Assembly: GCA_008933995.1 (NCBI GenBank)
Contig: WARS01004318.1
Span: 22,501-86,500 of the forward strand
Direction of reading: 5' to 3'
DNA from: Datnioides undecimradiatus
Lineage: Eukaryota; Chordata; Actinopteri; Lobotiformes; Datnioididae
Length of the DNA stretch: 64,000 bases
Below are positions 40,801-50,410 of the stretch, in pieces; the stretch's first letter is position 1, and each line of letters begins with the position of its first letter. Both the position numbers and the translations under genes were made by a program. The notes beneath the pieces were generated by a model. That model worked only from the letters and a program-made list of their open reading frames with translations. It did not search any database and was not told the origin of the DNA.

Positions 40801-43542
40801 AACCTCCATCTTTCTTTAGCAGACACCCCCCTCCACCTCCACCACGCCTCCACAGCCCCCTGCAGCATGTAACCGGGCATACCTGGGTGTGGCAGACCAG
40901 GCCTCCGCACAGTAACAGAGATAAGGTGACGCGTGCTGCGCGATGCACACCGCTCTGCTCCTGGAGGCTGAGTTCACTTCTCTAACAATCGAGCTGCAAC
41001 AAGAGCGTCGCAGCTTCCTGCAGAGACCCCGAGGTCTGCAGGAAGCTTCAGAGTTCAACACGAAGCAGCAACGAAACAGCTGAACCGTTCACGTTCAGTC
41101 ATCGCGTTTGATCATAAATCAACACACTGACATCACAGGAAGTGCAACAGCTGAATTTCAGATATGGAAGCATGAGCACAGAGTTTGGCAGGAGACCAGC
41201 GGCGTGCTGAAGGCGGTGCTGCAGGCGGACTTCCTCCCACATCTGCCAGAGAAACACCGAACTGCTGACTGCCGCGTCGTCGGGGCCAAACAGCTGCACC
41301 CTGAACACCACTGACTGCAGCCAATGGTCCTTGCACTTTATTCTGCACCTGTTTATAGGAAATCAGTGTCCACGCATGACGGCAGTCATCTGAATTCATC
41401 GCTTCAGCCGTGACAACACAGACGACTTCCCGCCGTCTACCCAACGATCTGTCCGCTGAGAGGCTGTGAAGGTTTCCGGTGTCAGAGAAGAAGAAAGGAA
41501 GGAAGAACAAACAAACAGCATCAAACAGGTGAAACCATGGAAACGACAGAGTCGAGGGGTGTCACCGCCGAACTGAACAACAACCAATCAGAGCCATGAA
41601 GCGACAAACTGCAGATTCAACACGATCAAAACGCCACCAACACGCGCCTGACTGGAGCGAGCAGGACGCAACACTTCCTGTGAAAGTCAGGGCAGGGATG
41701 TTTAACTTCAGCCAATCATCAACCAATCATGGAGCCAACCATCAGCCAATCATCAGCTGACGAGGCGTTCGCAGCATAAATATGAGGATTTAATCCAGAT
41801 GAATCTACGTTTAATGAATTTCATGAAGCAGAAGCTTGTGGAGGACAGGATCAGTTCTGCCGAACTCATTATGTTAGTTCTCCATAAATCTGATGATTGT
41901 CTTCTTAATCAATCAATCAGCAATCAATCAATCAACATGTGCTGTTGTTTCCAAAGTGATGTTTTGTTCTGCGACAGGAAACAGAGAAAAGCGAGCAGCA
42001 AGCTGAGGTCGTGTTCAGGCGGTGCCCGCGAGGCCTCGCTCGCCACTCTGTCTTTGTCATCCGATGAAAACCTTCAGGAAACTTCACCGGAGTCAGATTC
42101 CAGCCTGAGACGGGGATCGAAGTTACCGCTCTGGGGTCCACATACCAGCAGCATGACATCACCGCCTCTATTCTTCCCCCTGCATTCAGACACTCTGCAG
42201 CTCGCACAATGGCTGGCACCAGTACAACCCCGAGGATTTTGGGTAAAAAAAAAACGAAGTGAAACTTTATTGGCGTCCTCGGCTGCGAGTGGGACGTCCC
42301 GCTGAGCCGCCGGCCTCAAACTGCTCATCTGAAAGGCCCCTGTCAGCGGCGCTGCGGAGCGAAGCAGACCTGGTTAAACATGCACAGGCCGAGCGCTCCA
42401 GAGCCAGAATCAACCCATTTTTAGCTTCTCGACACAATCCAGACCCAAATTAGAGCTCTGTGAATTCCACGCGTGCTCGGCGGTGGGAAACCTTCAGACT
42501 CAGGCAGGACGCATAAATCAGATACGAGCCGGCCTCTGAAACGGCACAGAACCAGAGTCCTGTCCACGAAAACATGAACTTCTTTAGCCGGAGAGAAGCT
42601 TCGTTTATTGCCAGAGAGGATTCTGGGTAACGTGCTGCAGAGGGATTCATCAGCAGCTGCTTCAGCGTCTTAGGTGAAGATGTTTGCAAACATAAGTTAA
42701 TACAGGCTTCAGATTATTGTTCACTATCACACCAACACATCTGATTTGCTGCTTCTTCCTGTTTTTGTCAGTAAGGGCGTTGAAACTAACAAAATAGGCA
42801 TTAGCGATGCTTTAAACCTGCGTTCTCTGTGGCGGCCACCAGGGGGCGGCGGCAGCGGCTGCCTGTTTACTTAAATGATGGTTTGAATGGAGGAAAATGG
42901 ATGACAAGCAGGTGGATGCTTTGGGGCAGGCGAGCTTTGTGATTGACAAGCTGCTACCATGGCGACCATCAATCAGGACAGGCGCTACTGTTGTCTCCAT
43001 GGGGCCTCACCCTCCTGCTCCAAAGTAACAAGATGGCGACGGCCAGAAAGCCCAAACATCCGACCAGCGGCTGACGTCCTGGTTCTGCACCAACCTGCAG
43101 GTGCACGTCTGGTGCATGAACCTGGCGAACTTTCGTTAAAGCGTTTTCAGGAATAAAAAAACTAATGTCAACATATTTTAAATCTTCTGTTTCACGTCAA
43201 TAAACAAACTTTCATCATCAATACGAAACGCCGGCTCATCAGCAGCATGAATAATGCCGACCTGCTGCAGGCTGTGTATTCACCTGCAGTCGGTTTTAAG
43301 TCAGATGTTCAAGGTTCAGCACTTTATCGATATCAATGAATTAATGAATTAGCAGACAGCACGTGCAGAGCGATCTGCCTCTGGCTAAAACTTTAAGATC
43401 TTTGTGGCTGTCGTCACAGATAAAAAGTCACATGTATTAACCTCTCAGTTGTTCAGTCATGTGACGTCAAGCTGCAGATAAAAAGCTGAAAGGAGCCGAG
43501 TGAAGAGGCTCGTTACATAACGAGTAAAGGACGCACCAGCAG

Positions 43543-43589
<47 letters not shown>

Positions 43590-46500
43590 GGGCAGTGCCT
43601 CTGACTCATGCTCCTCTTCATTTCTCAAAGCCTCTGCAGAGTGAAGTCAGCTGCAGCAGCGCACTGAGCGCGCTCACAGGCAGCTTATGTTCATCTGCAG
43701 GAGAAGAAGAAGCTTCAGCTCAACCAGAGAAACCAGACTAATGGTTTAATCCTGGCTTAATGTTCTCTGAAATGAGACACGGGCTGTGGGTTTAAACTGA
43801 GTTTGGCTGCTTTAGGCCTGGTGTCAGGTCTAAGTTTAACTTTTATTAATCATGGACTAGTTTAAGTACAAGTTTAATTGTCTTTCTGGTTAATGTTATT
43901 CTGGGATTTCTTTCTCTGTTGCCAAGAAGCTGGTTTTAGTCCAAGTTGCTTTCACTGACATAGGACTGGTTTAATCTGGGTTTGCTGCCAGTTATAGGAC
44001 TGGTTTTAAGTTTAACTGTCAGCGTGATGCTTGGTGATCACAGCCGCAGAGATAAACACTGTAAAATCAAAGTTAAACCTCGATCGTCTGGTCTGGACTC
44101 CTTGTTCCAATCACATCAGGTTCAGGGCTGGTCCCCGGGACCACCGGAGGTCCTGAGGGGCCCTCAGTCAGCCAACATGCACACACACACACACAGGAGC
44201 TTAGCTGCACCATCGCCTAACACAGGGGCAGCAGAGTCGACAGGCAAACGCCAGCAGCTCAGACTCATTTAACAGACAGGCTGAAAACATTTTAACACTT
44301 CGGCTCAAAGCTGAGAGGCGGGGAGCCAGCGGCCCCCCGGCGGCCCCCCAGCCGGCGGCCCCCAGCCCGGCGGCCCCCAGCCCGGCGGCCCCTTGCCTCT
44401 GCCCTCTGCTGCTGCTCAGAGACGAGCGGATGGAAGTGGAGCGGTCTGAACTCCTCCAGCCGGCGGCCTCCTGCGTTTGCTCGACAGCTGAGTTCAGAGG
44501 GAAACTCAGCTCACTGCAAACCGGATCTGAATCCAGACCAAATCCTGGTCTCAACACACACCAACACACCACGACACACTGTGACACACCCTAACACACA
44601 CCAACACACCACGACACAGCAACACACCACAACACACCGCGACACACCCTAACACACACCAACACACCACGACACACCGCGACACACACCAACACCACGA
44701 CACACCGCGACACACCGACACACCACGACACACCAACAGAAGCAGGTCCCAAACACAAAGACATGCACTTCACTGTCGCGTCCGACACACAGGAGCACCG
44801 TTCCTCCTGAGGCGCTGGGCAAATTGTTTCCTTTTCAGTTTCATTTCTGATCCGGACTCTCAAAGGCTCCGCGCCAGAAGCGCGGAAGTAAAAAGCAGCT
44901 TCGAAGTCGACGAGTATCTGCTTTCATGCTGAATCATCATAGCAGTAACTTTTGGACTGTTGGGTAGAGAAGTGTGAGGTGGTGTGTGTGTGTGTGTGTG
45001 TGGGGGGTCTGGGGAGCTACAGAGGAGCACAGTCTAAACTGTGTTGCAGCAGCAAGCCGCAGTCTGTGGGGGGATGATTGGCCGAGGACGGTTTGAACCT
45101 AAACTCTTGAATAAAACATGAGACGGATTCAGTTTGAGCGAGTGCAGGAGACACAGCAGACGACCACAGTGGGTGTTAGTCTCCCCCGCCACCTCCCCAT
45201 GCCCCCCCGCCTCCCCCTGCCCCCCCGACAGAGGAGCCTCAAATGCACCGTGGCTGTTTTTGTCTCGGCTCTGCGCCGCCGGGGCGACAGGTTTACGAGG
45301 CTCCAATAATGGGACCATGATGAACATCAGCCCACAGGGTCAACGACAACAACAACAACAGCTCCTCCCTTTGTTCAGTAAGACAGACGGGTGTTTCAGG
45401 CTGAGAGAGACCGGGCTCCTGGAGCTCTGACGTCTGAAGACCTCTTGCATCAATCAGACCAGATCAAAAACCGATCACACCGATGTTCCTGTGCACGTGC
45501 GCCGATTGGTGAGAGCTGCAACGTGAACGCATGTTGCAGCTGACGTGTGTGAGGACCAATCAGAGACCCCCCAAACACTAGCTAACAGCTAAAGCAGCTA
45601 AAAGTGACTGATGACCTCAGATCAAAGCCTTTCAGCCCCACTTAGCTCCTAGTTTTGGTTTGCAGTGTTTCTGATAAACCCACAGTGCAGTGAGTGGGTG
45701 GAGATCAAAGTCAGAGCTAAAAGGAGGGCGTGAAGTATTTTGACCCCACCGAGCATCCTGACATCGTGGCGATGCCTCACAGCGGGAGTTACACATCGTT
45801 TCAGCAGAGGTGGAATCAAAACACACGGAGCGTCCGTCACGATCACTGTTTCACACCTTCTGCATCGACCAACAGCCTCTTTCTTTACTGAGCCATAACT
45901 CGACAGGAAGTGCATTCGGACGTTAAAAAGCCTTTTTGCTCCTGGTTGTGTGTAAAGTTCACACTCGCTCACAGAAGCCGTCGCAGCAGGCCGAGGGCCC
46001 GGGACTCGACCGTGACGCAGCACAGTCACAGAGAGCTGAGTGTAAACAGCACGACTGTGAGAACGAGATGCCGCAGCATCTGATAAACAGAGCCGCGCCC
46101 CCCCCGTGCTATGATTCCTGTTAATCCTGGCGGGCTCTGGCTGGGAGCGCGAGGGGGAGATCCTGATCCAAATGTCAGGAACCGTCCTGAAACATGGAGA
46201 AGAGCCACAAACTCTCCCAGAGTAACCGGCTCCTGCTCCTGGTCGGGGGCGGGGCACGGCGGCGTGAACAGTGTCGGCTGGAACAATGGAGACAAGGCTC
46301 TCATGTAACGTTTGAGGTGATGGATCGGGGCGTGTTGAGGCAGCGAACAATGGGTGGAGGGGTCATGTGACGCTCGGCAGGAAGTCCCCGAGGGAGCAGG
46401 ACGGCCGTCAGCTGGCGGAGGAGACATCTCCACCCTGACCGCTCAGACAGGCGGAGGCCCCCCCGCCACACCTGCCGCCGTCACCGTTCAAGCTGTGAAT

Positions 46501-47750
46501 TTCCTGTTTCAGCTCAAACGAGTTTATCTGCTGAGTCGCTGATCGCTAAAACTCTCGTTCAAGTGAATCAAACAGTGAACCTGTCGCTGCTCGGTAACCA
46601 TGGTAACCAGGGTGAGGCATTGACTCTGGATCCAGGAGATGATCCAAAGCTTCAGCTTCAGCAGCGATCGCCGATGTCGGTGAGATCAGATCCCTTTCGT
46701 CAGTCAGCCTCGAGGACAGGAAGTGTCAGGACAGGAAGTGTCAGCTTCTAGTTTCACAGTTTCATCAACACCTGAATCTAAAACTCTGGACCCTGTGTTG
46801 ATGATGGAAAAACCTCCTCGCCTCCTCGTCTTTAGGGCACCTCCGTGTTTGATGAGCGAGGTCAGAGGTCACTGATGACGCCGGCCAGTCCTGTGACGGC
46901 TTATCTGCCTGATAAACGCTGACCTCCTGCTGGCCCCGGGGGGCCCAGGCAGGCCCCTGTTACTCAGAGACTCACACCACAAACAAAGCAGATTGTCAGG
47001 CGCAGATTCATCCGTCACAGGGAGGAGGAGCCAGGGCTCTGGGCCTCAGAGCGTCGCCACTGCCGCACAACCCAAAAGCCTTTAGCATAAATGTTGCTAC
47101 GCTAGCTGCTTTTCTTCTGTGACATCATCAGCAGGAGGCATGACATCCCGGCAGGAGGCATGACTCAGCAAAAAGCGCTCCTGCAGGTTCGTCACAGCAA
47201 CTCAGCCGGTCTGAAGAGATGCAGGGGAAACAGAAACCGTGGCTGCCGGCGATGACGACGTTTCTGAATCACGACGACGCAGGAAGACTCGAGGTTCAGT
47301 GCAGATTCAGGTGGATTTGATGTTTTTGTTGCTATGGCGACGTGACGTGACACATGACCATCACCTGCGCTTGCGTCATCAGAGTCAGCAGCTTACAGAC
47401 CCTAAAACTGTCGACACAGAGCAGGAGACGAGGACAGGTGAGCCCCTGAACACATCAGTGGGAAACCCCTGAGCAGGAGATCATGTGAACCCTCAACAGG
47501 TACGTTCCTGGTCAGGTGCCCAGGTGAGCCCCTGAACATGTGCTCAGGAAGCCCCTGAGCATGTACCCTAATCAGGTGTGCACTCGAACCCCTGAGGAGG
47601 TGCCCAGGTGAGCCCTGGCAGCAGATAGGTTCATGTGCGGGTTCAGGTGTACTCACTGTTCCTGCTGGTCTTCAGTTTGGACAGCAGCTTCTGGGTGGAC
47701 AGCAGGTCTCCGCTCTTCACCGCCTGCAGCAGGTCCTGCTCCTTCCCCAT
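11129..47750 (-). CDS. caskin2: Caskin-2 scaffold protein, complete coding region in 21 exons
   Basis: Caskins are cytoplasmic multidomain scaffolds. I can join 21 minus-strand exons: 47657-47750, 29950-29998, 24709-24806, 24408-24553, 23952-24047, 22413-22543, 21396-21504, 20921-21029, 20107-20201, 19550-19667, 18536-18709, 17912-17986, 16360-16496, 15682-15745, 15323-15420, 15116-15226, 14365-14466, 14153-14291, 12356-14059, 11546-11843 and 11129-11225. All phases agree and the total is 4,044 nt, i.e. 1,347 residues plus stop. Domain order is ankyrin repeats (about 48-277), SH3 (about 284-345), EDIWVLR (421-427), SAM1 (about 532-598), SAM2 (about 603-668), proline/serine-rich region, and C-terminal helix (about 1323-1347). 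Caskin2 is preferred over caskin1 because of stretches such as [33 protein letters not shown] and [12 protein letters not shown], which fit CASKIN2 as I remember it. The human protein is about 1,200 residues, so this one is longer. Confidence 0.93.
11291..11350. repeat. 20-bp tandem repeat, three copies
   Basis: CCCCTGCAGCTTCACCCAAC is repeated three times exactly, in the last caskin2 intron. Confidence 0.95.
12356..14059 (-). CDS. caskin2: caskin2 exon 19: 1.7-kb Pro/Ser-rich exon
   Basis: The largest exon encodes about 568 residues, starting with the last helix of SAM2 ([11 protein letters not shown]). It then holds conserved islands in disordered sequence: [85 protein letters not shown] (about 941-954), [16 protein letters not shown] and [15 protein letters not shown]. 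The polyproline block is a likely SH3- or EVH1-type ligand (inference). Long open frames on the opposite strand over 12229-13453 are shadows of this exon. Confidence 0.95.
14153..15226 (-). CDS. caskin2: caskin2 exons 16-18: tandem SAM domains
   Basis: Exons 15116-15226, 14365-14466 and 14153-14291 encode SAM1 ([49 protein letters not shown]) and SAM2 ([50 protein letters not shown], the last part in the next exon). Both carry the mid-loop and GHRKKI / GHQKKL end-helix pattern used in SAM-SAM assembly. Caskin1 tandem SAMs are known to polymerise. All conserved core residues I expect are present. Confidence 0.94.
15323..16496 (-). CDS. caskin2: caskin2 exons 13-15: linker before the SAM domains
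   Basis: The three exons (16360-16496, 15682-15745, 15323-15420) encode [29 protein letters not shown], an Asn/His-rich stretch, [19 protein letters not shown] and the segment ending RPQQLLEGK. The GDRNSVGS block and the R-P-x-QLLEGK lead-in to SAM1 are conserved in caskins. The region looks disordered, with many Ser and few hydrophobic residues. A 10-bp minisatellite occupies most of the intron between exons 12 and 13. Confidence 0.9.
17151..17780. repeat. 10-bp minisatellite, GACATGARGC
   Basis: Thirty-seven units in perfect 10-bp register run from 17151 to 17520, alternating GACATGAGGC, GACATGAAGC and GACATGAGGT. Beyond 17520 the units decay (GATGTGAAGT, GACACAAGAT) to about 17780. It lies in the caskin2 intron after the EDIWVLR exon. 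Long frames across it on the minus strand ([15 protein letters not shown]) are repeat translation, not genes. Confidence 0.97.
17912..17986 (-). CDS. caskin2: caskin2 exon 12: CASK-interaction-type motif EDIWVLR
   Basis: A 75-nt exon, phase-1 symmetric, coding for [12 protein letters not shown] followed by [13 protein letters not shown]. Caskin1 and Mint1 bind the CaM-kinase domain of CASK through an E-E/D-I-W-V-L-R segment. Caskin2 of mammals is reported not to bind CASK, and the mammalian sequence I recall runs from GLSP straight to AGDRNS. Here the motif sits between the same two landmarks. Because the exon is a multiple of three with matching end phases, skipping it would keep the frame (LTAST to AGDRNS). 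Confidence 0.88.
18536..18709 (-). CDS. caskin2: caskin2 exon 11: Ser/Pro linker, donor lies against a (CA)n repeat
   Basis: This 174-nt exon is phase-1 symmetric and encodes [28 protein letters not shown] and LTAST. It links SH3 to the EDIWVLR exon. It is not obvious from any single long frame, but both junctions agree in phase. RHAS is a possible 14-3-3 or kinase-type site (inference). The donor reads CAG then GTACACAC, and the intron begins directly with a CA microsatellite (plus-strand GT array about 18508-18533). Confidence 0.85.
19550..20201 (-). CDS. caskin2: caskin2 exons 9-10: SH3 domain
   Basis: The two exons (20107-20201 and 19550-19667) encode [20 protein letters not shown], then [18 protein letters not shown] and [13 protein letters not shown]. 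This is an SH3 fold by its ALYDY-like start, GD turn, W of the RWKG segment and FFP-x-x-V end. The second tryptophan of a typical WW pair is absent (RWKG has one W). That is a known caskin feature, and caskin SH3 domains are thought to bind proline ligands poorly. Confidence 0.92.
20921..29998 (-). CDS. caskin2: caskin2 exons 2-8: ankyrin-repeat block
   Basis: The seven exons encode about 246 residues with the ankyrin signature repeated: [96 protein letters not shown] and [13 protein letters not shown]. Ankyrin repeats mediate protein binding; in caskins they form the N-terminal module. Exon borders fall mostly within repeats, as is usual in this family. No repeat is broken or missing its TPLH-type core. 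Confidence 0.93.
21528..21605. repeat. 16-bp tandem repeat, about five copies
   Basis: GAGTCCTGCTGGACCC units in the caskin2 intron just beside the acceptor of exon 21396-21504. Confidence 0.9.
22165..22250. repeat. GTTAGCNGTTAGC tandem stretch
   Basis: Irregular 6-7 bp units of GTTAGC / AGTTAGT in a caskin2 intron. Confidence 0.75.
22807..22853. repeat. (CA)n microsatellite
   Basis: About 23 uninterrupted CA units, followed by CTCTCT. Other CA/GT tracts of the window lie at about 21885-21955, 22041-22075, 23704-23749, 24976-25031, 25164-25200, 43543-43587, 52350-52388 and 54512-54547. Confidence 0.97.
25797..25890. repeat. (CAA)n / (CAG)n-like trinucleotide stretch
   Basis: CAACAACAGCAACAACA-type repeats with CAGCTGCAA interruptions, in a caskin2 intron. 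Confidence 0.9.
26736..26789. repeat. (CT)n followed by (CA)n
   Basis: About 13 CT units run directly into about 12 CA units. Confidence 0.95.
27366..27655 (-). repeat. Dispersed repeat C (GCTAACATGCTAA family), copy 1
   Basis: Contains GCTAGCATGCTAACATTG, GTGAGCATGCTAATGTTAGC and CTCAGCTGCTCTTAGCTGCT. Orientation is opposite to the copies at 29.46 and 36.03 kb. I recognise this as a repeat common in teleost genomes, without a family name. Confidence 0.75.
28236..28294. repeat. (CA)n microsatellite
   Basis: About 28 CA units without interruption, in a caskin2 intron. Confidence 0.97.
29463..29620 (+). repeat. Dispersed repeat C, copy 2
   Basis: Contains GCTAACATTAGCATGCTAAC, ATTAGCAGCTAAGAGCAGCT and TTTGATCACAAATCAAAGCG. 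Inverted relative to 27366-27655, about 1.8 kb apart. Confidence 0.75.
30268..31090. repeat. 0.8-kb minisatellite, GTTAGCTCAGTCAGCCATTCA
   Basis: The array is built from GTTAGCTCA (9 bp) plus GTCAGCCATTCA (12 bp) blocks in varying order, with later variants (CTGTCTG, TTTGG). It lies just inside caskin2 intron 1, about 270 bp from the exon-2 acceptor. Translated frames ([12 protein letters not shown]) are repeat artefacts. Confidence 0.95.
33600..33935 (+). mobile_element. Possible fragment of a THAP-type element
   Basis: A plus-strand frame starts [16 protein letters not shown], which has the C-x4-C opening of a THAP zinc-binding domain. The later cysteine and histidine ligands do not follow in the same frame. 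It may be a decayed copy of a P-element-like transposon or a chance match. Confidence 0.25.
34956..35216. repeat. Dispersed repeat A, copy 2 (internally tandem)
   Basis: Matches 4895-5049 but with the block around GTGATGTGTTGCTGTGACTC repeated about three times. It lies in caskin2 intron 1. The internal duplication is unique to this copy. Confidence 0.75.
36030..36300 (+). repeat. Dispersed repeat C, copy 3 (longer)
   Basis: Begins GCTAAATGCTAACATTAGCA and continues through GATGGCGGCGCTGCAGATGA and ACCCAGAGGATCAATAAAGT to a GGGAGGAAACACGAAGGTCT end. It is longer on the right than the copy at 29463, which suggests the family unit is at least 270 bp. Confidence 0.7.
36624..37866. repeat. 1.24-kb compound (CA)n array
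   Basis: Nearly continuous CA repeats broken by TC, TTC, CTC and GC steps (CACTCACACA, CACATTCACA, CACACCTCC). All frames stay open on both strands because the repeat has no stop codons, giving apparent proteins of 450-530 residues that are not genes. Confidence 0.98.
38150..39275. repeat. 1.1-kb purine-rich array, GAGGCAGGAG
   Basis: Units GGAGGCAGGA and GGAGGCAGAAA vary in length and order. The plus strand is roughly 90% purine with one C per unit. It begins about 280 bp after the end of the CA array. The apparent 403-residue minus-strand frame is a translation of the repeat. Confidence 0.97.
39931..40220 (-). repeat. Dispersed repeat B, copy 2 (inverted)
   Basis: The reverse complement of the element at 8161-8452, in caskin2 intron 1. 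The 31-kb spacing and opposite orientation make the pair a potential inversion or RNA-duplex partner, but only the first copy's surroundings outside the caskin2 coding span differ. Family unknown. Confidence 0.85.
44330..44395. repeat. GC-rich tandem repeat, CCCAGCCCGGCGGCC
   Basis: About four copies of a 15-bp unit, all C and G apart from one A, in caskin2 intron 1. Confidence 0.9.
44552..44735. repeat. ACACACCACGACACACC tandem stretch
   Basis: Irregular 10- and 20-bp units of CACGACACAC, CCCTAACACA and CACCAACACA. It gives open frames with Cys/Val-rich translations that I do not accept as genes. Confidence 0.9.
47438..47625. repeat. GTGAGCCCCTGAACATG imperfect repeats beside caskin2 exon 1
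   Basis: Five or six copies of a roughly 30-bp unit with core AGCCCCTGAACA. They end about 30 bp from the donor of the caskin2 start exon, within intron 1. Confidence 0.7.
47657..47750 (-). CDS. caskin2: caskin2 first coding exon (start codon)
   Basis: The exon reads [15 protein letters not shown] and continues to KTSRN, matching the invariant caskin start (MG-K/R-EQ-L). It ends in phase 1 with donor GTGAGT. Joining it to the next exon at 29950-29998 keeps frame only if the acceptor used is the AG at 29999-30000 rather than the AG two bases further out. The intervening intron is about 17.7 kb. A possible acceptor lies about 36 nt before the ATG (TTTTACAG), which would allow a non-coding exon further upstream. 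Confidence 0.9.
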
Positions 47751-49953
47751 CCTCTCCCCGCTCCTGGTCTTTGAACCGGCTTCCTGTAAAATCCCGCCGC
47801 CTCCTCAGAGCCTCATGCTGAGCGGCGGAGACGTGCACCTGCCTCAGGTGAGATACTCCACTTCCTGCTTGTGACGCTCAGCTGACAGGAAACTGACTCT
47901 CTGCCGCTCCGACGTTTCTTCTTCTCTGTTTTATTAGAGGAGAGTTTCTATCCAGGGTGAGCGGGGGAGCAGAGGATGATGTGGGGGGGTGATGTGTTCA
48001 GGACTGAAAAGAAAACAAGAAAAACATGAGTTCATGCATCAGCAGCTCCTGCCTGCAGACGGCTCCAAATAACAGTTAAAGAATGACATGACACATGCAC
48101 CTGAACACACCTGAGCACACTCAAACACACCTGAGTACACCTGAACATACTCAAACACACCTGAACACACTCAAACACACCTGAACACACATAAAAGATT
48201 CAGCTGATGAGATGCAGCTCAGATCTGTGATCATTGTTTTCAGGATTTCCCTGGAAGCTGAGGTCACATGACTCACTCGTTCTTCTTCTGGTTTTATTTT
48301 TACTTTGCACACTCGTTTGTTTTCATCATTAATGTTCAGTCGACAGAAACTGCAATAAACTAAATGATCCATTGTGAAAATAATTCAATCCAAACGCGTG
48401 TGCGCGCGCGCGTGTGTGTATGCGCGCACTTCAGGTTCAGTCGGTCTCTCTCTCTGACGTTGGATCGGTCTGAAGGCAAAACATGACCTGGTACCACGTG
48501 GACACACACCTGTGACAGGTGAGATCGGGGCTGCCTGAGGTGTGTGTTTGATCACAGCTCGACTAAACCTTCACACAATGAGCGGGTCGCTGTGTAAACA
48601 CTGATGGTGCGTTCAGGGTAATGGCTGCTGCTGGGCAGTCGCATCCAACTTCACCGAGTTTTGACGGTAACTGATCAGTGAAGGCACCTGACGTCGAGTC
48701 TCGCGTCCGTGCGTCACTCTGCCGCTTCCACGCAGGCTCTGGGCAGCGACTTCATTTCAGCAGCAGCGCAGCTCCTTAAACTCTTCCAGCCCACTGACCA
48801 GACTCAACTCCCAGATCCAGGAGGGAGAAGTTGGCGGACTCGTCCCGAGCTTCATCTCCGCTCCAGTTTCTCGGAGTTAACTGACATCGGTGCTGACAGG
48901 CCCGACCTCTGCATGCAAACAGGATCAGCGCTGCAGCTCCGGGCCTCGGGATCACTGTTGCTATATAAACACAGGCAGGGTCTGCAGCCAGATCCCAGAG
49001 TCCAGGGAGGAAACACTGCCCCGCACACGGCGTCGAGCTCTGAACTGTTTCCCTGCTCCCAACTTGTTTCATTACATAAGCAGGCAGCCGCAGAGGAGCG
49101 CGGGGCGTAAGCAGAGCTGTCATTCCCATTTACACCCATCATGTCCCCCTTTTCCTCCACCTCCCTCGGGCGTTTTGTATTCTCTCTGCATTCACGACAA
49201 GAGGAACAATACTCACACATTTCACTGTGACACTGCAGGGACTCCGTGTCCCGGCGGCCCGAAGTGGAAATGAATAAATCACTTTATTGCTCACAAACAA
49301 GAATCACTTGACGGTTATTACCCTGAAGTTTGAGTGGCGCTGAAGCATTTTACCGTCTATACTGTTGTTAAGTTGTTAAATTGTGTTTATAATTAACAAA
49401 CAAAGCAAAACTTTCAGAGTGAATAGAACCTCTATCTCGATCAGCTCAAAAATGTCTGCTTTTCTTCGATGGATAAATGTTGTCCTGCCAGACTACCTTT
49501 CAAAACTGACTAATTCTAGGTTCCCATGCTCATAACTCGCAAAAACACAGACATCACATACGAGTCAAGGTTGAGTCTCAAATTGTAGGAGCCAGTCTCC
49601 ACTTCGGGGTCACTTAGAGCACAGAAACACTGATGAACCTCTCCCAGTGGAAGTCTTTTACTGAATTACGCACACTGGGGGCGTGGGTCAGCGAGCTCTG
49701 TGATCGTGTCCTAACTTGATATTTGACTAATTAAAAAGTCCCCTTGGTGATGATTAACAAGGCCGAATTGAAGATTTGTTTCCATAATATGAATAAAAGT
49801 TTTTTATCCTATAAATATTAAGCAGGTTTTTAGATATAAGACTCCAGAGTAAAGGAATGTGAAGCGAGTTTGGCGTGAATGTGTCTCCGCAACGGAGAAA
49901 GTGGCAGATCGCGGCTGGAGTCTGGTGTGTCAACAGACCGGAGGGAGCCTCAC
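47751..49953. other. Region upstream of caskin2 start exon
   Basis: No coding exon is supported. It includes a CACCTGAACACACTCAAACA tandem stretch at about 48098-48192 and an alternating CGCGTGTG run near 48395-48427. It may be a 5' intron of caskin2 if the non-coding exon proposed at 49954 is real. Confidence 0.4.
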
Positions 49954-50410
49954 CGTCACCTCCGCCACCGCCGACCTTTGTACCGAAGTTAGTTAACAAA
50001 CTTGTCGGCGCCGTTAAATCGAATTTATGCCTGTGAGAGGAAAAAAACCCATTTATAACAAACTGACCTTTTTCAGAGACTCCTCGGCCCCAGAGATCTC
50101 GGTGGAGTTCGCAGGAAAACTCCGGGATCCTGCTGCTGATAATCCACACAGCTCCCGCTTCTTGGAGTTATTGTATCCCGGGATTATTATTTTCCAAACG
50201 GATCAGATTAAAGTTGGACCCCCGCGGTGGATTAACGCGGAGCTGTGTGTGTTTTCGGGACTTTGTTCACTTTGTCGGACTCCTCGCCGCCCGTCGCTGC
50301 TTCAGGTTTTCCCTCCTCGCCGTGAATGCCGCATTCTCTCCGCCGGATTCTCCAGAATGTGACCGCGGTGTCAAGTTACTGAAACACCGCGCGCGACTTC
50401 CCGTCTAGAC
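49954..50410 (-). promoter_or_regulatory. CpG-rich block, candidate caskin2 promoter and non-coding exon
   Basis: CpG dinucleotides are clearly denser at about 49.95-50.41 kb than in the flanks, which become AT-rich to the right. On the minus strand a donor reads GTGACG then GTGAGG (GT at 49952-49953). A possible acceptor (TTTTACAG) lies just before the caskin2 start codon, so this could be the first untranslated exon. No transcript evidence is available and the right edge is arbitrary. Confidence 0.3.

Larger units (their letters stand above)
29999..47656 (-). other. caskin2: caskin2 intron 1 (17.7 kb), rich in repeat arrays
   Basis: It separates the start exon from the first ankyrin exon, while all other caskin2 introns are 0.1 to 5.1 kb. 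It holds a 0.8-kb minisatellite (30.27-31.09), a 1.2-kb compound CA array (36.62-37.87), a 1.1-kb GAGGCAG array (38.15-39.27) and several dispersed repeats. Stretches without recognisable content are 31.1-33.6, 33.95-34.95, 35.2-36.0, 40.2-43.5 and 45.2-47.4 kb. I cannot exclude enhancers or an unrelated nested gene there. Confidence 0.6.

Noticed and set aside
44551..44863. Cys/Val-rich minus-strand frames (SVSWCVGVC)
   Set aside because: Translation of the ACACACCACGACACACC repeat.
11129..47750. Assignment to caskin1
   Set aside because: The EDIWVLR motif first pointed to caskin1, but the SH3 ([12 protein letters not shown]), the long exon ([22 protein letters not shown]) and the GDRNSVGS linker fit caskin2 better.
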